From positions 1 through 33,527 of the forward strand of contig CAYJNA010000013.1 of assembly GCA_964371225.1 (NCBI GenBank): a stretch of DNA of 33,527 nt. The letters are read 5' to 3'. Position numbers and translations under genes: made by a program. This document shows positions 14,586 to 23,092 of the stretch, piece after piece. The notes under the pieces were generated by a model. The model ran no database searches. It had not been told where the DNA came from and was given only the letters and a program-made list of their open reading frames with translations. The stretch's first letter is position 1. Each line of letters opens with the position of its first letter. The stretch comes from CAYJAD01 sp964371225. GTDB taxonomy: Bacteria > Desulfobacterota > Desulfovibrionia > Desulfovibrionales > Desulfovibrionaceae.

Positions 14586-16994
14586 TTAAATATCTAAGTC
14601 TTGAACCGACAATGCATTTCTTTCAATAAATTCGCGACGCGGCTCTACTCTATCACCCATAAGTTTTTCAAAGGTATCTGATGCTTCAATGGCATCATCC
14701 ACAGTAACTTGTAATAAAGTTCTGTTTTCAGGATTCATGGTCGTTACCCAGAGTTGCTCAGGGTTCATTTCACCAAGACCTTTATAACGTTGAATATTTA
14801 TACCGCGACGTGCTGCATCCAAGGTGGCTTGAAATAAATCAAAAATGGATGTGTATATGCTTTTATCCCCTTTCACATCAAGAGTGAAATTGGTGCTGCC
14901 ATAGTCTTGACGTATGCTGGCAAAAGCATTCCAGGCTTGTTTATATAAGCGTGATGCAAAGAATTCGGTACCGCGACGTATGCGATGCTGATTGCTATCT
15001 TCAAAAGTCACAAAAACGCGCGCATCACCGTCTAAAAGCAATTCCCTATCAATGCTAACACTAAAACCACATGCGGCAAAGTATTCTTGCACTTCTTCGC
15101 TTATGCCTTGTTGTAAATCTTCCGGCGTTAAAGCTTTTTCATAACCAAGCATGGCCATGAATAAATCACGGTATATGCCGGTATTTTCAGCATCGCGTGT
15201 ACGTCTTTGCAGATTTTCAATATCTTGCATAAGCAAAATAAGCCCTTGCCCTGTGAAAGACTTTTCTTCTTCCGTTATGATGGTGGCATCTTCACTGATA
15301 CGTTTTAAGAGGAATTGGTTTAATTCTGCATCATCTTTAATGAATTTTTCAAAACGTGAATTATGCGCACGGTATAAAGGCGGTTGTGCAATATATAAAT
15401 AGCCATTATCAATAAGTTCTTGATATTGACGGAAAAAGAAGGTGAGCAATAATGTACGAATATGCGCACCGTCCACGTCGGCGTCAGTCATGATAACAAT
15501 TTTATGATAACGTAACTTAGCTAAATCTATATCATCTTTACCGATACCTACACCCATGGCAGTGATAAGCGCCTTTACTTCTTTATTGGCTAGCATCTTA
15601 TCAAAACGGGTACGTTCGGTATTCAAAATCTTACCACGTAATGGTAATATGGCTTGATTATTAGGGTTACGTCCTTGCTTTGCGGAGCCTCCCGCAGAGT
15701 CACCTTCCACTATGAATATTTCGGAAATGGCAGGATCTTTACTTTGACAATCGGCCAATTTACCGGGAAGAGCATTGTCTGACAAAACACCTTTACGGCG
15801 TACCAACTCTTTAGCACGGCGTGCAGCATCACGAGCTCTGGCCGCATCCACGGCTTTTTCAATAATAAGACGTATATCTTTAGGATTTTCTTCAAAATGA
15901 ACGGTGAGCTTATCGTAGACAAGACCGGATACAATGCCGGCCACTTCACTATTGCCAAGTTTGGTTTTTGTTTGCCCTTCAAATTGTGGATTAGGTAATT
16001 TAACGCTAATGACAGCGGTAAGTCCTTCACGTACATCATCACCGGAAAGACTGGTGCCTTTAAGCTTTTTCACAATATCAGGCTGATTTTTAATATAGCC
16101 GTTGATGGCACGGGTAAGGGCTGCTCTAAAGCCCATAAGATGTGTACCACCTTCTTTAGTGCGAATATTATTGGCAAAAGTCAGAACATTTTCTTTGTAG
16201 CTAGCATTATATTGCATGGCAAAGTCCACAGTAACATTATCACTGCTGCCTTCACAATCGATGATGGAATGAATGCCACTTTCACCGGAATTGAGATCTT
16301 TTACAAATTGACCTATGCCGCCATCAGCACGGAAAATATGTTTTTCTTCCGTACGCTCATCAATGCATTCAATTTCAAGACCTTTGTTTAAGTACGCTAA
16401 CTCTTCAAAGCGTTTGCGTAGTACTTCATAAGAATATTCCGATACTTCAAAAATTTCTTCATCGGGCTTAAAGTGAATGGTGGTACCACGTAAGTTAGTA
16501 TTACCTTCACGAACCAACTCATCTTGAGGTACACCGCGGGAATAGGATTGCTTAAAGCGACCACCATCGCGGCATACTGTTACCGTAAGGCTTTCAGATA
16601 AAGCATTTACGCAAGAAACACCTACACCGTGCAAACCACCGGAAACTTTATATGAATCATTATCAAATTTACCACCGGCATGCAGTACTGTAAGTACTAC
16701 TTGTACAGCAGGTACACCGGCTTTAGGGTGAATATCCACAGGAATACCACGCCCATTATCGCGCACGGTTATACTATTATCCACATGGATTATCACTTGA
16801 ATATGAGTACAAAATCCAGCCATAGCTTCATCTATGGAGTTGTCCACCACTTCGTATACAAGGTGATGCAAACCACGTGTATCGGTGGAACCAATATACA
16901 TGGCAGGTCTTTTACGTACTGCGGCAAGACCCTCTAAAATATCAATGGAAGAGGCGCCGTAATTGGACGTACTTTGTGTGTTATCCGTTGTCAT
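14586..16994 (-). CDS. gyrB: DNA gyrase subunit B
   Basis: ATPase subunit of gyrase, about 802 residues. GHKL ATPase motifs: EVVDNSIDEAMAG, DNGRGIPV and GLHGVGVSCVNAL. The Toprim domain has EIFIVEGDSAGGSAKQGRN and IMTDADVDGAHIRTLLLTFF. An insertion of roughly 170 residues (about 555-725) sits within the Toprim/C-terminal part, as in proteobacterial GyrB, before RYKGLGEMNPEQLW. The start is uncertain: ATG at 16994 is one base after the dnaN stop, but the only GAGG is 12 bases away. In-frame ATGs at 17003 and 17006, inside the end of dnaN, lie too close to it. I keep 16994 because it begins the usual short tail before GASSIDILEGL. Confidence 0.95.
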   Translation of the reverse strand: MTTDNTQSTSNYGASSIDILEGLAAVRKRPAMYIGSTDTRGLHHLVYEVVDNSIDEAMAGFCTHIQVIIHVDNSITVRDNGRGIPVDIHPKAGVPAVQVVLTVLHAGGKFDNDSYKVSGGLHGVGVSCVNALSESLTVTVCRDGGRFKQSYSRGVPQDELVREGNTNLRGTTIHFKPDEEIFEVSEYSYEVLRKRFEELAYLNKGLEIECIDERTEEKHIFRADGGIGQFVKDLNSGESGIHSIIDCEGSSDNVTVDFAMQYNASYKENVLTFANNIRTKEGGTHLMGFRAALTRAINGYIKNQPDIVKKLKGTSLSGDDVREGLTAVISVKLPNPQFEGQTKTKLGNSEVAGIVSGLVYDKLTVHFEENPKDIRLIIEKAVDAARARDAARRAKELVRRKGVLSDNALPGKLADCQSKDPAISEIFIVEGDSAGGSAKQGRNPNNQAILPLRGKILNTERTRFDKMLANKEVKALITAMGVGIGKDDIDLAKLRYHKIVIMTDADVDGAHIRTLLLTFFFRQYQELIDNGYLYIAQPPLYRAHNSRFEKFIKDDAELNQFLLKRISEDATIITEEEKSFTGQGLILLMQDIENLQRRTRDAENTGIYRDLFMAMLGYEKALTPEDLQQGISEEVQEYFAACGFSVSIDRELLLDGDARVFVTFEDSNQHRIRRGTEFFASRLYKQAWNAFASIRQDYGSTNFTLDVKGDKSIYTSIFDLFQATLDAARRGINIQRYKGLGEMNPEQLWVTTMNPENRTLLQVTVDDAIEASDTFEKLMGDRVEPRREFIERNALSVQDLDI

Positions 16995-16995
16995 A

Positions 16996-18156
16996 CTATA
17001 CATCATCCTCGCTGTAATAGGCGGTATCACCCACCTTCATGGGCATTATTATAATTAAATAGTCTACATCATCCTTACCGGAAATGGCACAAGGGCCTTC
17101 ATCACTGGTAAGACGCATGGTAAGTTCACTAGATTGAAAATGCCCCATAATATCCATCAGTTCCTTACTGGGGAAGGCAATTTTTTGAATAGTTCCATCA
17201 TACTTTACTTCAAGACTTTCCGTGGCAGAACCCACATCTTGCCCTTGCACAGTAAGAATTGCTTCTTGTTCACTTAATTCAAAATTTGTAAAACGAATAT
17301 TCTTAGTATTAAAAATACTTAAACGACCAAGAGCATCAGAGCATTCTTTTCTGTCAATGATTAAACCATGGGAACTATCACGCACTTTTTCAAGAAAAGC
17401 ATTGTAATCAGGGTAATTATGTGTAACACGCGGTAAGCTTAATGTTTCCCCCTTGAGGGTGCGCACATAAAAACGCTTATCCGTTATGTTAAATTCAATT
17501 TCATCATCCCCCAGCCATTTTTTTAATTCTTGCAAATATTTCTTTTGTAAAAGAATACCATCTTCAGGCAAAAGCGCAAAAAGATCATCATTGTGAAAGG
17601 ATACCAAAGCAAATTGATGACCATTTAAGCCGCATACTTCAATGTATTTGTCACCCCCCTCTCTGGTAACTGGCTTCATGTAAAGGCAAGCTATGGCGTC
17701 CATGGCATCGTCATCACTGATACAAAAGGTTACTTTTTCAAGTAAGTCTTGGAAGAAATCTCCAGACCAAATGACGGCATTTTCTACAGGGAAGGGGGAA
17801 AATTCTTGAAACCATATGGCATCATTGGTGGGAAGCTTATATTTCTTTCTTCCTTGCTCAATGTGTAAAGTTTGGTTTTCAGTGTCCAATTGCAATTTAA
17901 TTTTTCCATTGGGTAGTTGGCGAATCAAATCTACAAAGGCGCGACCTTGAACACCTACAAGACCTTCTTGTTCTACTATGGCTGGATATTTACCATGAAA
18001 TTCCATATTCACATCTGTTGCCAAAAGCGAAACACTGTCTCCATCTGTTTTTATCCATATGGAGCGTAAGTAAGCTGCTCCTGTACGTTGAGGAAGAATG
18101 TTGGCAGCTTTTTGCAATCCATCAATGACTTGTTCTTTTTCAATTAATATTTTCAT
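16996..18156 (-). CDS. dnaN: DNA polymerase III beta subunit (sliding clamp)
   Basis: Processivity clamp of the replicative polymerase, 386 residues, slightly longer than the common 366-380. It begins MKILIEKEQVIDGLQKAANILPQR, typical of DnaN, and shows three clamp-fold repeats: about 1-120, 125-255 (opening FPVENAVIWSGDFFQDLLEKV) and 260-386 (opening SHGLIIDRKECSDALGRLSI). The C-terminus MPMKV resembles the conserved end MPMRL, which normally lies at the protein end, but here about 12 further acidic residues (GDTAYYSEDDV) follow. AGGA lies 6 bases before the ATG. It sits between dnaA and gyrB on the same strand. Confidence 0.95.
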   Translation of the reverse strand: MKILIEKEQVIDGLQKAANILPQRTGAAYLRSIWIKTDGDSVSLLATDVNMEFHGKYPAIVEQEGLVGVQGRAFVDLIRQLPNGKIKLQLDTENQTLHIEQGRKKYKLPTNDAIWFQEFSPFPVENAVIWSGDFFQDLLEKVTFCISDDDAMDAIACLYMKPVTREGGDKYIEVCGLNGHQFALVSFHNDDLFALLPEDGILLQKKYLQELKKWLGDDEIEFNITDKRFYVRTLKGETLSLPRVTHNYPDYNAFLEKVRDSSHGLIIDRKECSDALGRLSIFNTKNIRFTNFELSEQEAILTVQGQDVGSATESLEVKYDGTIQKIAFPSKELMDIMGHFQSSELTMRLTSDEGPCAISGKDDVDYLIIIMPMKVGDTAYYSEDDV

Positions 18157-18296
18157 ATAAATCCTGTAGTAGAATATAAAAGGGTTGCTTCTTGTTACTA
18201 ACTCTAGTATCTCGTTTAAATTATTACTTTTTTAACGTACATTCTTGCACACATTTTGGTGACAAGCACTGTTACTAATGCTTTTTTCATGCACCT
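18157..18296. other. dnaA-dnaN intergenic region
   Basis: 140 bases, AT-rich. A short inverted repeat CTTTAC/GTAAAG (18295-18309) overlaps the dnaA stop region but has no following T-tract. A weak leftward promoter may be read (TTGTCA near 18270, then a poor -10). No DnaA-box consensus is visible. Confidence 0.4.
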
Positions 18297-19589
18297 TTAC
18301 AGTGTAAAGCATTTCTTGCGTAGCTCTGTCACCATATGTTGCATATTTTTGTTCGTATCTCTTAATTTCTTAATCTTTTTAATACCATACATAACTGTAC
18401 TATGGTCTTTTCCGCCAAAAATTTTCCCTATTCCAGCATAAGACAAGCCCAAAATATCCCGGCATAAATACATGCTCAATTGTCTTGCTCGCACTATATC
18501 AGGTGTGCGTTTATCCCCTAAGATGGCCTCTTCAGCCATGTCAAAGTAGGTTGCAATGCAGTAAATTATGGACTGCGGCGTTAAATTCTTTTCTTCTTCC
18601 CCAGAGGAAATTAAAATATTTTCAATATCGCTGGTAAGCATTTGGCTTGTAAAATGCGTTTGAAAAGCTAAAATTTTTAAAATTACTCCACGCAAAAGCG
18701 CTATAGTACTGCAGCGCTGCGCTATGAGTAATATGTGTTCCTTACTTAATCTTATGCCTTGTGCCTTGCAGTGTTTTACAGCAAAACGCATGCGAACATC
18801 TATGTCGGACTCTTTAAGCTGAACCACAAGCCCTGCGTTTAAACGTGAGCGTAAAGCGGGTTTTAATTGCTTATCTTCTTCAGGAGCTATGGCTGAGGCA
18901 ATAATAAGCTGCTTTTTCTCATGCAGGCATAGCTCTAAAAACTCTATAAAAATTTCTTGTAAAGGGAGTATAATTTTACTGTGTTCAAAGGTATCAATGA
19001 TAAAAATGCTGAAGAGGGAGGCAAGTTTTTGTGGGCCTAAATCTCGTAAACTTTTACTAAAATCATCAATACTTACATGTAATATACTGTGTTTTTTACA
19101 ATTTTTCTCTAATGCTTTTTTCATGCACTGTAAAATTTGTGTTTTCCCTGTGCTTGTTTTCCCATGCATGATGAAAGGATTATACTTAGCCTCAAAAGGA
19201 TGTTGCGCTATTTCACGCAACACAGCTAAAGGGAATGCATTTTTGGTATTGTAAATAAATTCTTCAAAAAAATCTGTGCTTTGTGCGGATGAAGGGGGTA
19301 CAAAGAAAGAAGCTGTACTTTGCTTTCTCACAGGATTTTTATATACAATATTTACTAAAGCATTATATTTTATAAGAATAATTTCTTTAATACAGTTTTC
19401 AAACTCAGTACGCACATTTTGTGAAAACCACTTTTCAAAAAAAACATGCGGAAAAGTAACAAATAGTTTTTTCTCCTGTGTGTCATACTCTAAAGAAAGC
19501 GCAGAAATCCAACCTTGTTCATTTTCTAAGGGGGAAATTTCATTTATTTTTTCTTGCAATTCTTCGTGTAAAGTAAGTACTTTTTTCAT
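18297..19589 (-). CDS. dnaA: chromosomal replication initiator DnaA, divergent
   Basis: AAA+ initiator, 430 residues from the ATG at 19589. Domain I is at about 1-85 (LHEELQEKINEISPLENEQGWISAL). The AAA+ domain starts near NPFIMHG. Walker A is GKTSTGKT (143-150). Walker B reads IFIIDTFEH, with Thr200 where most DnaA have a second Asp. The region LRSRLNAGLVVQL contains the expected arginine cluster. Domain IV is well kept: RARQLSMYL, then GIGKIFGGKDHSTV (about 386-399), the signature of DnaA-box binding. No clear ribosome binding site is seen at the ATG or at an alternative TTG at 19601. A promoter lies about 40-70 bases upstream. Confidence 0.92.
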   Translation of the reverse strand: MKKVLTLHEELQEKINEISPLENEQGWISALSLEYDTQEKKLFVTFPHVFFEKWFSQNVRTEFENCIKEIILIKYNALVNIVYKNPVRKQSTASFFVPPSSAQSTDFFEEFIYNTKNAFPLAVLREIAQHPFEAKYNPFIMHGKTSTGKTQILQCMKKALEKNCKKHSILHVSIDDFSKSLRDLGPQKLASLFSIFIIDTFEHSKIILPLQEIFIEFLELCLHEKKQLIIASAIAPEEDKQLKPALRSRLNAGLVVQLKESDIDVRMRFAVKHCKAQGIRLSKEHILLIAQRCSTIALLRGVILKILAFQTHFTSQMLTSDIENILISSGEEEKNLTPQSIIYCIATYFDMAEEAILGDKRTPDIVRARQLSMYLCRDILGLSYAGIGKIFGGKDHSTVMYGIKKIKKLRDTNKNMQHMVTELRKKCFTL

Positions 19590-19601
19590 GGTGAAGAACA
19601 A

Positions 19602-19918
19602 TTATTTGTATGTAAGAATATTCAAAGAAAAAATATAACAAAAAAACTAAGCTTTAACAAGTGCAAAATGGTAAGTTTTTTTTAAACTATAATTTTTTAT
19701 TTCAAATAGTTATAAACTTTTTCTCCTGTCAGTCATCGCTATTTTCAGCGGAATAAAGAAATATGCCATGGCCTTGTAAAATGTGTACCCTTAAGAAAGT
19801 TGCAACTAGACAATAAGCTGTATTAAGCTTACTATGCCCCAAAATAAAATTTTTCTAAAAATCGTCCAAAAATAATACAAATATTTAAACATATAAACAT
19901 TTTAAAATAAGGTTTCGC
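19602..19918. other. dnaA / M23 peptidase divergent intergenic region
   Basis: 317 AT-rich bases between divergent genes. It holds the dnaA promoter. I find no exact DnaA box (TTATCCACA) in either orientation, no strong hairpin, and only short repeats such as TAAGCT occurring twice near 19815-19831. A weak rightward promoter (TTGCAA at 19800, TATTAA at 19821, spacer only 15) is possible. It is not a convincing oriC from sequence alone. Confidence 0.45.
19632..19660 (-). promoter_or_regulatory. sigma-70 type promoter of dnaA
   Basis: On the minus strand TTGTTA (19655-19660), a 17-base spacer and TATATT (19632-19637) give a good housekeeping promoter. Transcription would start near 19625, leaving a leader of about 35 nt before the dnaA ATG. 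Confidence 0.6.
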
Positions 19919-21499
19919 ATGTTACGTAATGTATACTTTACTTTAGGTGGTATAGGTCTTTTTGTGGCAGGTGTAGTAAGTGGCCCCCATATCATGCCGC
20001 TTTTTACAACAGAACAAGCCAGCACTGTTACACAAACAAAAGAATCATCTTCACCATTGGCAGAAAAAATATCGCCTAATACCCTTGTAGTAAGTGAAAA
20101 GAAAGACACAGTACCCTCCAAGGAAGAAAAACAAAGTTCTCTTCCTTCAGAAGAAAAATCTGATGCTGCAATAAATCAAGAAAAAGCCACTGAAGAAAAA
20201 GTAGTGGCAGCGCAAGAAGATACACAGCCAGTAAAAGATGGTGAAATATCACCCACCATTGCTCCTGATCCCGATGATGCTACTTTTCCTGATGAAGGCC
20301 TTCAGGCAGAAGACGGTACAGAAAACTTAGATACACATACTCCCAGCTCTGAAGAAGATGCTGCTGCGCCTGAAGTAAAAGAGCAAATTATAGAGGCTAA
20401 AATTGAAACTGGTGATAGTCTGTTGGTTATTTTTGAAGATTATACTGATAGAAATTCAGCCTATAAATTAGTTGATGTTATTGATGATGAAATTTCAGTA
20501 AAGAAATTTCGTGTTGGTCAGCCTTATCTCATTGAATATGATGCTGAAAAAGACAAAATTATTCGATTTGAATACGAAATAAATTCAAAAGAAAAACTTT
20601 TTGTGGCAGCAGAAGGGGATACTCACAAAGCAAAAATTGAAAAAATCTTTTATGATAGAAAGTTAGTTTTTGTGGAAGGAGAAATTAAAGATAGTCTTTT
20701 TCTTACTGTAACAGAACTTAATGAATCTCCTCAATTAGCCATGCAAGTAGCCAATATGTTTCAATGGGATATAAATTTTATCCGTGATGTACAAGCTGGC
20801 GATTCTTTTTCCATATTAGTGGAAAAACTGTACAGAGATGGTGAGTTTAAGGGCTATGGCCGAGCCATTGGTGCTACCTTTACCAATGGAGATAAAAAAT
20901 ACGAAAGCTTTCTTTATTATGATGCCAATAAAAAAGAAATGCATTACAATGCTAAAGGGGAAAATAAGCGCAAAGTACTTTTACAATCACCCCTTTCCTT
21001 TACACGTGTAACTTCAGGCTATACGCATAGCCGTAAACATCCTGTTTATGGTAACTATCGCCCACATTTGGGTATAGATTATGGCGCTCCCATGGGAACC
21101 CCCATCATGGCTGTGGGTGATGGCACCATTACCTATTTTGGCTGGCGTGGCGGTTATGGAAAGCATATTACTGTGCGCCATGCATCTGGCTTAGAATCCA
21201 TGTATTCGCACATGTCACGTTATGGTAGAGGGCTTAAAAAGGGAAGTAAGGTAAGACAAGGGCAAGTTATAGGCTATGTGGGTAGCACAGGCGTTTCCAC
21301 AGGCCCACACTTAGATTTTCGCCTTAAACAAAATGGTAAGTTTATTAATCCCGGTAAAGCCATTAACCCACGTGCCGCTGCCATAGGAAAGGTGCATAAG
21401 CAGGGCTATGATGCACGTAAGAAAATGGTGCGCGAATATATGGACGGCACCCGCGCTTTATCTTCGTATGATCCAGCAAGTATTGATGTGCCTAAATAA
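19919..21499 (+). CDS. M23-family peptidoglycan endopeptidase, membrane-anchored
   Basis: Predicted cell-wall hydrolase, 526 residues. An N-terminal hydrophobic segment (about 7-27) is followed by a long Glu/Ser/Pro-rich linker (about 35-150), an all-beta region (about 155-350) like the regulatory domains of MepM/OapA-type proteins, and a C-terminal M23 domain. Zinc and catalytic candidates: His383 and Asp387 in HLGIDYGAPMG, His431 in SMYSHMS, and His464 in GPHLDFRL. The second His of the usual HxH pair is Asp466 here. AAGG lies 6 bases before the ATG, and a strong terminator follows. It is transcribed divergently from dnaA. It probably acts in the periplasm on peptide cross-links during growth or division. 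Confidence 0.9.
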   Translation: MLRNVYFTLGGIGLFVAGVVSGPHIMPLFTTEQASTVTQTKESSSPLAEKISPNTLVVSEKKDTVPSKEEKQSSLPSEEKSDAAINQEKATEEKVVAAQEDTQPVKDGEISPTIAPDPDDATFPDEGLQAEDGTENLDTHTPSSEEDAAAPEVKEQIIEAKIETGDSLLVIFEDYTDRNSAYKLVDVIDDEISVKKFRVGQPYLIEYDAEKDKIIRFEYEINSKEKLFVAAEGDTHKAKIEKIFYDRKLVFVEGEIKDSLFLTVTELNESPQLAMQVANMFQWDINFIRDVQAGDSFSILVEKLYRDGEFKGYGRAIGATFTNGDKKYESFLYYDANKKEMHYNAKGENKRKVLLQSPLSFTRVTSGYTHSRKHPVYGNYRPHLGIDYGAPMGTPIMAVGDGTITYFGWRGGYGKHITVRHASGLESMYSHMSRYGRGLKKGSKVRQGQVIGYVGSTGVSTGPHLDFRLKQNGKFINPGKAINPRAAAIGKVHKQGYDARKKMVREYMDGTRALSSYDPASIDVPK

Positions 21500-21545
21500 T
21501 ATATATTGAAGGGAAAAAGCTTTTCCTCCAGAAACTTTTCTTACT

Positions 21546-21580
21546 AAAAAAGCTCTTTTCATGATGAAAAGAGCTTTTTT
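21546..21580 (+). terminator. intrinsic terminator of the M23 peptidase gene
   Basis: A 15-base stem (21546-21560 with 21566-21580) around a 5-base loop. The inner arms are GCTCTTTTC and GAAAAGAGC, and the outer arms are A-tract and T-tract. The symmetry would let it work in both directions. Confidence 0.9.
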
Positions 21581-21586
21581 TTATTG

Positions 21587-21686
21587 NNNNNNNNNNNNNN
21601 NNNNNNNNNNNNNNNNNNNNNNNNNNNNNNNNNNNNNNNNNNNNNNNNNNNNNNNNNNNNNNNNNNNNNNNNNNNNNNNNNNNNNN
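21587..21686. other. assembly gap (100 N)
   Basis: Exactly 100 N, the customary size for a scaffold join of unknown length. It falls between the M23 gene terminator and the stop codon of the response regulator, so the true distance between them and any gene lost there are unknown. Confidence 0.98.
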
Positions 21687-21689
21687 CCA

Positions 21690-23069
21690 TTAATGTCCGG
21701 CAATGCTGTATTTTTTGAGCTTATATTGCAAGAGAGATTTGGATATGCCTAACAATTCAGCGGCTTTTACCTGTACAAATTCCGTGCGAACCAAAGCGCG
21801 TCGGATAAGCGCAGCTTCGATTTTCTCTAAAGTATCAGCAATATCTAATTGTACAGGAAGAAGATCCACAGCACTTTTATACTGAGCTTCTTCATCACGT
21901 ATTTCCGGTGGTAAATTTTCCACATCAATAACATCAGATTGCACAAGTACGGTGCAACGTTCCACCACATTTTGCAATTGGCGGATATTTCCTGGCCACT
22001 CATAGGCCATGAGATAGTTTAATGCACCTGTATTGAAGGTTTTTACCGAAACTTCATTTTCTGCAGCAAAAGTAGCGGAAAAATGCGCCACAAGCAGGGG
22101 AATATCTTCGCGTCTTTCACGCAAAGGCGGTAAGTTTACTTCCACCACATTAAGGCGATAAAATAAGTCTTCTCTGAAAGTTCCGGCATCGACCAATTGC
22201 TGTAGATTTTTATTGGTAGCTGTGACAACACGAATATCAACTTCTATTTGCTCATCACCGCCCACGCGTTCAAAGCGTTTATCCTGCAACACACGTAAGA
22301 GTTTTACTTGTAAATCAGGTGTGAGCTCACCTATTTCATCAAGAAATAAGGTACCGCCATTGGCTTGTTCAAAACGCCCACGACGCATGGCTACAGCACC
22401 GGTAAATGATCCCTTTTCATGCCCAAAAAGTTCACTTTCCAAAACACCTGGGTTAAGAGCCATACAGTTTACAGAAATAAAAGGCCCTTCTTTACGTGGA
22501 GAGGTAACGTGTATGGCACGTGCTACAAGTTCTTTTCCTGTGCCAGATTCGCCTGAAATGAGCACTGTGGATTTACTGGGGGCTGCACGATCTATCATGG
22601 TAAAAACATCACGTATGGCGCGACTGCGTCCTATTATTTGATGTGTTCCATAGCGAATTTCCATGGCTTCTTGCAATAATCTGTACTGTCTATGCGTTGT
22701 GGCTAATTCCACAGCATTATGTAAGGAAAGTAAAAGTTCATCATTGGCAAAAGGTTTAGTAATATAATCAAAAGCGCCGTATTTCATAACTTCCACAGCA
22801 CTTTCTATGCTCCCAAAAGCTGTCATAATAAGAACAGGAATATGTGGCCAACTTTTTTTAACTCTTTCTAAAACATCACGCCCTGTGAGGCGCGGCATTT
22901 TCATGTCTGTAATAACCACATCTACTTCAGATTCTTCTAAAAAAGTTAAGGCCGTTTCGGGGTCATTGATGGCTGTGACATTATATTTAGCATCAAGTAA
23001 TAAGGTTTCTAAAATAAGAAGATAGTTTTTTTCATCATCTATGATGAGAATATGTGCTTGATCATTCAT
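21690..23069 (-). CDS. NtrC-family sigma-54-dependent response regulator
   Basis: 459 residues, three domains. The receiver (1-120) has IIDDE acidic residues and the phosphoacceptor Asp55 in ITDMKMP, with Lys in TKPF. The central AAA+ domain (about 140-370) has Walker A GESGTGKE, Walker B GGTLFLDEIGEL and the sigma-54 contact loop as GSFTGA rather than GAFTGA. The C-terminal Fis-type helix-turn-helix (about 425-455) is KAAELLGISKSLLQYKLKKY. It is transcribed with the kinase 23 bases upstream. G-rich sequence 4-5 bases before the ATG serves as ribosome binding site. It activates sigma-54 promoters when phosphorylated; targets are unknown. The stop codon lies 3 bases from the assembly gap. Confidence 0.95.
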   Translation of the reverse strand: MNDQAHILIIDDEKNYLLILETLLLDAKYNVTAINDPETALTFLEESEVDVVITDMKMPRLTGRDVLERVKKSWPHIPVLIMTAFGSIESAVEVMKYGAFDYITKPFANDELLLSLHNAVELATTHRQYRLLQEAMEIRYGTHQIIGRSRAIRDVFTMIDRAAPSKSTVLISGESGTGKELVARAIHVTSPRKEGPFISVNCMALNPGVLESELFGHEKGSFTGAVAMRRGRFEQANGGTLFLDEIGELTPDLQVKLLRVLQDKRFERVGGDEQIEVDIRVVTATNKNLQQLVDAGTFREDLFYRLNVVEVNLPPLRERREDIPLLVAHFSATFAAENEVSVKTFNTGALNYLMAYEWPGNIRQLQNVVERCTVLVQSDVIDVENLPPEIRDEEAQYKSAVDLLPVQLDIADTLEKIEAALIRRALVRTEFVQVKAAELLGISKSLLQYKLKKYSIAGH

Positions 23070-23092
23070 GGAGCCCCCCCAGCGGTAAAGAA

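Noticed and set aside
11965..16391. Open frames antisense to gyrA and gyrB
   Set aside because: They overlap strongly conserved genes, have no ribosome binding sites and arise from codon bias of the real genes.
497..16785. Exact DnaA-box 9-mers at 497-505, 7379-7387, 13478-13486 and 16777-16785
   Set aside because: They are isolated, kilobases apart and inside conserved coding sequence, so they do not form an origin. I estimate well under one expected by chance, but codon bias can raise this.
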